Source: JBBPYC01 sp038200275 (GTDB lineage: Bacteria > Pseudomonadota > Gammaproteobacteria > Burkholderiales > Burkholderiaceae_C). From it: a DNA stretch of 64,000 nt. The DNA is taken from NCBI GenBank assembly GCA_038200275.1, contig JBBPYC010000036.1, positions 12,398 through 76,397 on the forward strand, written 5' to 3'. The position numbers were made by a program, and so were the translations under genes. Positions 61,222 to 64,000 of this stretch are shown piece after piece. The notes under the pieces are model-generated. The model ran no database searches. It was not told the origin of the DNA and worked only from the letters and a program-made list of their open reading frames with translations. The stretch's first letter is position 1, and every line of letters begins with the position of its first letter.

Positions 61222-62262
61222 ATGGAGTTGCACTGCCATCTGTTCGGCACGGTGCGGCAGGACACTTTTACAGCACTCAATATTCGAGCCGGACGTCCTC
61301 TGGGCGAGCAAGAGATTGAGGGCTTTTACACGCGCGGAGAAAAACCGGTCGGCGTCTTGCGCGTGCTGCGCGCACTCGACGCGCAGCTCGTGCGCAGTGC
61401 CGACGACCTGTACCAAATCGCGCTTGAGTACCTTGAAGACGCGGCCGCTCACAACGTGCGCTATGGCGAATTCTTCTGGAATCCGACCGGCACCGTGCAC
61501 ACCTCGGGCATCGGCTACCGGCTAGCGCAAGACGCGATCCGGCGCGCTATCCGGGATGCGCACCAGCACTACGGCATCACGGGCCGACTGATCGCCGCCA
61601 TCGATCGTGAGGCAAGCCCTGCGGCCGCCGCCGAGATGGTCGGCTGGGTCGCCGCAAACCGCTGCGACGAGGTGATCGGCATTGGCATCGATTACCGCGA
61701 GGTCGACCGGCCGCCCGAGCTGTTCCACGAGGCTTACGCCGCAGCGCGTCGGGCAGGCTTGAAGACCACTGCGCACGCGGGCGAGTTCGGTATGCCCTGG
61801 ACCAACGTGCGCACTGCGCTTGAGACCCTGCAGGTGGACCGCATCGATCACGGTTATACGGTCGTCGACGAACCTGCGTTCGCGCGCGAATGTTCAGACC
61901 GCGGCGTCCTGTTCACGGTGGTGCCCACCAATTCGTACTACTTGCGTACTCTTTCGCCCGAACGCTGGGCGACCGAGCATCCGATACGGCGCATGCCAGC
62001 GCTTGGCTTGCGCATCCACCCGAACACCGACGATCCAACGCTGCACCAGGTCACCCCTACCAAGGCCTGGACGATGATGGTGCGAGATTTTGGCTTCAAC
62101 GTCGATGACCTGCGCGACTTCATGCTGAACGGCATCGACGGCGCCTGGATCGACGAGACGCAGCGCCGCAGTTGGCGTGATACGTGGGGCCGCGAGTTCG
62201 ATGCACTGCGAGCGCGACTGCTGCTGCAAAAAAATCCGACCGACTCCCAGGAAAAAGCATGA
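61222..62262 (+). CDS. Adenosine deaminase-family protein
   Basis: The 346-residue protein is an amidohydrolase of the adenosine deaminase family: MELHCHLFGTV with the HxH zinc pair at the start, TTAHAGEFG with the zinc His and catalytic Glu, DRIDHGYTVV, and HPNTDDP with the last zinc Asp. It removes ammonia from adenosine or a related purine in the cytoplasm. Family members usually begin with LPKxELHxHLxG, and here FLHAIPK is encoded directly before the ATG, but no standard start codon precedes it within the open frame. The 3' end overlaps the Bug gene by ATGA. Confidence 0.85.
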   Translation: MELHCHLFGTVRQDTFTALNIRAGRPLGEQEIEGFYTRGEKPVGVLRVLRALDAQLVRSADDLYQIALEYLEDAAAHNVRYGEFFWNPTGTVHTSGIGYRLAQDAIRRAIRDAHQHYGITGRLIAAIDREASPAAAAEMVGWVAANRCDEVIGIGIDYREVDRPPELFHEAYAAARRAGLKTTAHAGEFGMPWTNVRTALETLQVDRIDHGYTVVDEPAFARECSDRGVLFTVVPTNSYYLRTLSPERWATEHPIRRMPALGLRIHPNTDDPTLHQVTPTKAWTMMVRDFGFNVDDLRDFMLNGIDGAWIDETQRRSWRDTWGREFDALRARLLLQKNPTDSQEKA

Positions 62263-63248
62263 CCCTATCCCGCCGCCTTGCGCTCGTCCTTACAGCGTCT
62301 CTGCTCTGCCATTTGCCCAACGTGGCACTTGCGCAGACCGGCACCTGGCCCACTGCCAAATCGATCACGCTGATCGTGCCGTACTCGGCCGGCGGCAGCG
62401 TCGACTACAACGCGCGGCTCGTCGCGACCGGTCTGGCCGAGCGGCTCGGGCAGTCGGTCGTGATTGAAAACGTCACCGGCGCGGGCGGCGCGATCGGCGT
62501 GGCCAAGGCGGTCAACGCGGCACCCGACGGCTACACCTTGGTCGTCGGCCCCGACAGCGCGATTGCGATCGGCAAGCTGATCAATCCGGCCGCGTTCCGG
62601 TTCGACCCGCTGGTCGATCTGGCGCCGGTCGCATTGCTCAACACCGCGCCGATGGTGCTCGTGGCGCGGCCTGGCTTGGCCGTCGAGAACTTCGCCGACT
62701 TCGTGCGGCTCGCGAAAGCTGAGTCGGGCAAATACAACTACGCGACGTCCGGCGTCGGCACCGTGCTGCAGCTCGCGATGGAGCTACTCATGGAGCGAAC
62801 CGGGATCGCGGTCACGCACGTGCCGTACCGAGGCGGCGCGCAGATCGCGACCGACGTGATCGGCAATCAGGTCGACCTTGCGATGCTGGTCAGCACGAGT
62901 GCGATTCCGCATGTGAGGGACAAGCGAGTCAAAACGCTCGGCGTGACCGGCGAGACACGGATCGAGGTGATGCCCGAGGTGCCAACCTTCGGCGAGATGC
63001 CCGGGCTTGAAGGCTATTCGATGCTGAGCTGGGCCGCCATCTTCGCGCCGGCCAAAACGCCTGCGGACATCGTGAACCGGTTGAATCAGGAGATCAACGC
63101 GGTGCTGCAACGCACCGACGTGAGCACCAAACTGCAGGAGCAAGGTGCCCAAGCCGGTAGCGGCTCGGCGCAAGACCTCGGACAGTTCGTGCGCGCCGAG
63201 TACGAGCGCAACCGCGAGATCGTGCAGAAGGCCAACATCAAGGAATGA
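62259..63248 (+). CDS. Bug/TctC-family periplasmic solute receptor
   Basis: The 329-residue protein has a signal peptide (LALVLTASLLCHLPNVALAQ) and the Bug-family marks SITLIVPYSAGGSVDYNARL, GAGGAIGVAKAVNAAPDGYT, HVPYRGGAQIATDVIGNQVD and VMPEVPTFGEMPGLEGYS. These receptors feed tripartite tricarboxylate transporters or act as free binding proteins. The ATG overlaps the ADA-family gene (ATGA), so both are one transcript. Substrate unknown; purine-linked ligand is speculation. Confidence 0.93.
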   Translation: MTLSRRLALVLTASLLCHLPNVALAQTGTWPTAKSITLIVPYSAGGSVDYNARLVATGLAERLGQSVVIENVTGAGGAIGVAKAVNAAPDGYTLVVGPDSAIAIGKLINPAAFRFDPLVDLAPVALLNTAPMVLVARPGLAVENFADFVRLAKAESGKYNYATSGVGTVLQLAMELLMERTGIAVTHVPYRGGAQIATDVIGNQVDLAMLVSTSAIPHVRDKRVKTLGVTGETRIEVMPEVPTFGEMPGLEGYSMLSWAAIFAPAKTPADIVNRLNQEINAVLQRTDVSTKLQEQGAQAGSGSAQDLGQFVRAEYERNREIVQKANIKE

Positions 63249-63299
63249 GGCAGGTCTGTCGCCAGCGTGCGAGCACACGCGATATGGCAATAAAGCTTC

Positions 63300-63475
63300 G
63301 AGCGTACGCCTCACTCTTCTGGTACCAGACCGAAAGACGCAGCAATGCCAGCCGGCACGACCGCAGCCCACTCACGTCGTAGCGCTCCTGCATCCGTAGT
63401 TGCCAGCTCGCGCCGCTCGGTGGCTTTCAGAACATTTTGCGGAGAACTTCTTGCAGGATCTGATTGTCCGGCGTT
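63300..63475 (-). pseudogene. Decayed IS3-family transposase remnant
   Basis: Read on the minus strand in shifting frames: NQILQEVLRK, then NVLKATERRELAT, then MQERYDVSGLRSCRLALLRL and SVWYQKSEA. This order is the join between OrfA and OrfB products of IS3-like elements. At least two frameshifts and no full gene remain. Confidence 0.65.
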
Positions 63476-63725
63476 GAAGGAGGTCTGCGTCAACCGGTTT
63501 GAGATGCGCTGATGCAGATGAGGCGACACGACGATCGGATTCGCGCTGCTTGGCGCCGGTTTTTGGGCGCTTTGCAACTGTCTCGGGCCGTTTTGCTTGT
63601 TTGCAGACGCACTTATCTCTGCGCTCTATGCAGACCTTCCTTAAGGCTGACATCGCCCGATTCCCAGATCGGCTTGGGGTGCCTTCAGTCCAATACACAT
63701 CAGAGAAAATTACCGCGAGATTTCT

Positions 63726-64000
63726 TCAGTCTGGCTTCAGGTCCCGATCTTTGATGAGCCTGACCCACTTCGCGATTTCAGCCTTCAGGAAAACGCCCAT
63801 GTCGGCTGCGCTGCCAGTGCCGGGGATTGCGCCCTGCAACTCGAGCGTTTGGCGAATTCTCGGCGACTGCAGCACCTTGTTGGCGTCGGCGTTGATCTTG
63901 CTGACGATGTCGGGAGGTGTTCCGGCTGGTGCAAATAGTGCAGTCCAGGTATAGGCCGAGAAACCGGGTACACCGGACTCAGATACCGTGCGCGCGTTCG
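63726..64000 (-). CDS. Partial Bug/TctC-family solute receptor (C-terminus)
   Basis: The minus-strand frame entering from the right edge reads RTVSESGVPGFSAYTWTALF, APAGTPPDIVSKINADANKV, then AADMGVFLKAEIAKWVRLIK and ends RDLKPD before TGA at 63726-63728. This is the C-terminal end of the same receptor family as the gene at 62259 (compare APAKTPADIVNRLNQEINAV). The N-terminal two thirds lie outside the window. Confidence 0.85.
   Translation of the reverse strand, partial: NARTVSESGVPGFSAYTWTALFAPAGTPPDIVSKINADANKVLQSPRIRQTLELQGAIPGTGSAADMGVFLKAEIAKWVRLIKDRDLKPD

Overview
The window looks like chromosome or island DNA from a high-GC betaproteobacterium, most likely Burkholderiales. The reasons are the Bug/TctC-type tricarboxylate receptors, a PmrA/QseB-type two-component system, duplicated COG4705 genes, and a dense set of metal and stress genes resembling the low-oxygen/stress loci known from Burkholderia. 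Assignment below order level is not possible from this sequence. Several genes are broken by frameshifts or stops; I cannot tell real decay from sequencing error.

Left half (1-34.8 kb): an accessory metal, redox and stress region. A minus-strand operon (about 4.1 kb down to 1) carries a lone Rieske protein, a cysteine-poor HMA-like protein, an isoprenylcysteine-type methyltransferase, DUF2933 and DUF5676 membrane peptides, a YHS protein and an FAD oxidoreductase. It is followed by a beta-1,2-glucanase-like (glucoamylase/GH144) enzyme, two proteins with duplicated cysteine-less HMA domains (one a P1B-type ATPase with CPD instead of CPC), a His-rich peptide, a CBS-pair protein, a CopZ-like chaperone, a DJ-1/PfpI protein, a decayed cytochrome c cluster, a VKOR/SPW fusion, an SDR with a C-terminal metal-binding domain, two PRC-barrel proteins, PPK2, a second YHS+DUF5676 pair, a 1303-residue GH94 protein equal to the C-terminal half of cyclic beta-1,2-glucan synthase, a PLD-type cardiolipin synthase, a lycopene cyclase-like membrane protein, an MFS transporter, phosphoketolase and a broken Crp/Fnr regulator. 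The most striking signal is a palindrome, GTCTGTGCG-N4-CGCACAGAC, found about ten times in the intergenic regions of this half. It has Crp-type geometry (TGTGC-N6-GCACA) but an unusual half-site, and it ties these genes into one candidate regulon.

Middle (35.5-53 kb): a complete but frameshifted IS1595-family element separates the stress region from an envelope-modification region. The latter has an ArnC-like GT2 with a (GTC)13 codon run, two GT39-type integral membrane glycosyltransferases, DedA, two OmpR/histidine kinase pairs, PAP2 phosphatases, an MFS transporter, a PepSY protein, two COG4705 membrane proteins around a lipoprotein, and a DedA-PAP2-LssY-like fusion. A second DNA motif, direct repeats of TTAAG with an 11-bp period (PmrA-box-like), lies upstream of several of these genes and of the next operon.

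Right end (53.5-64 kb): a TolC-MFP-RND efflux operon, an ArsB-type pump pseudogene, an adenosine deaminase-like gene coupled to a Bug receptor gene, an IS3 remnant, and the C-terminus of a second Bug receptor running off the edge. No tRNA, rRNA or CRISPR array was seen.
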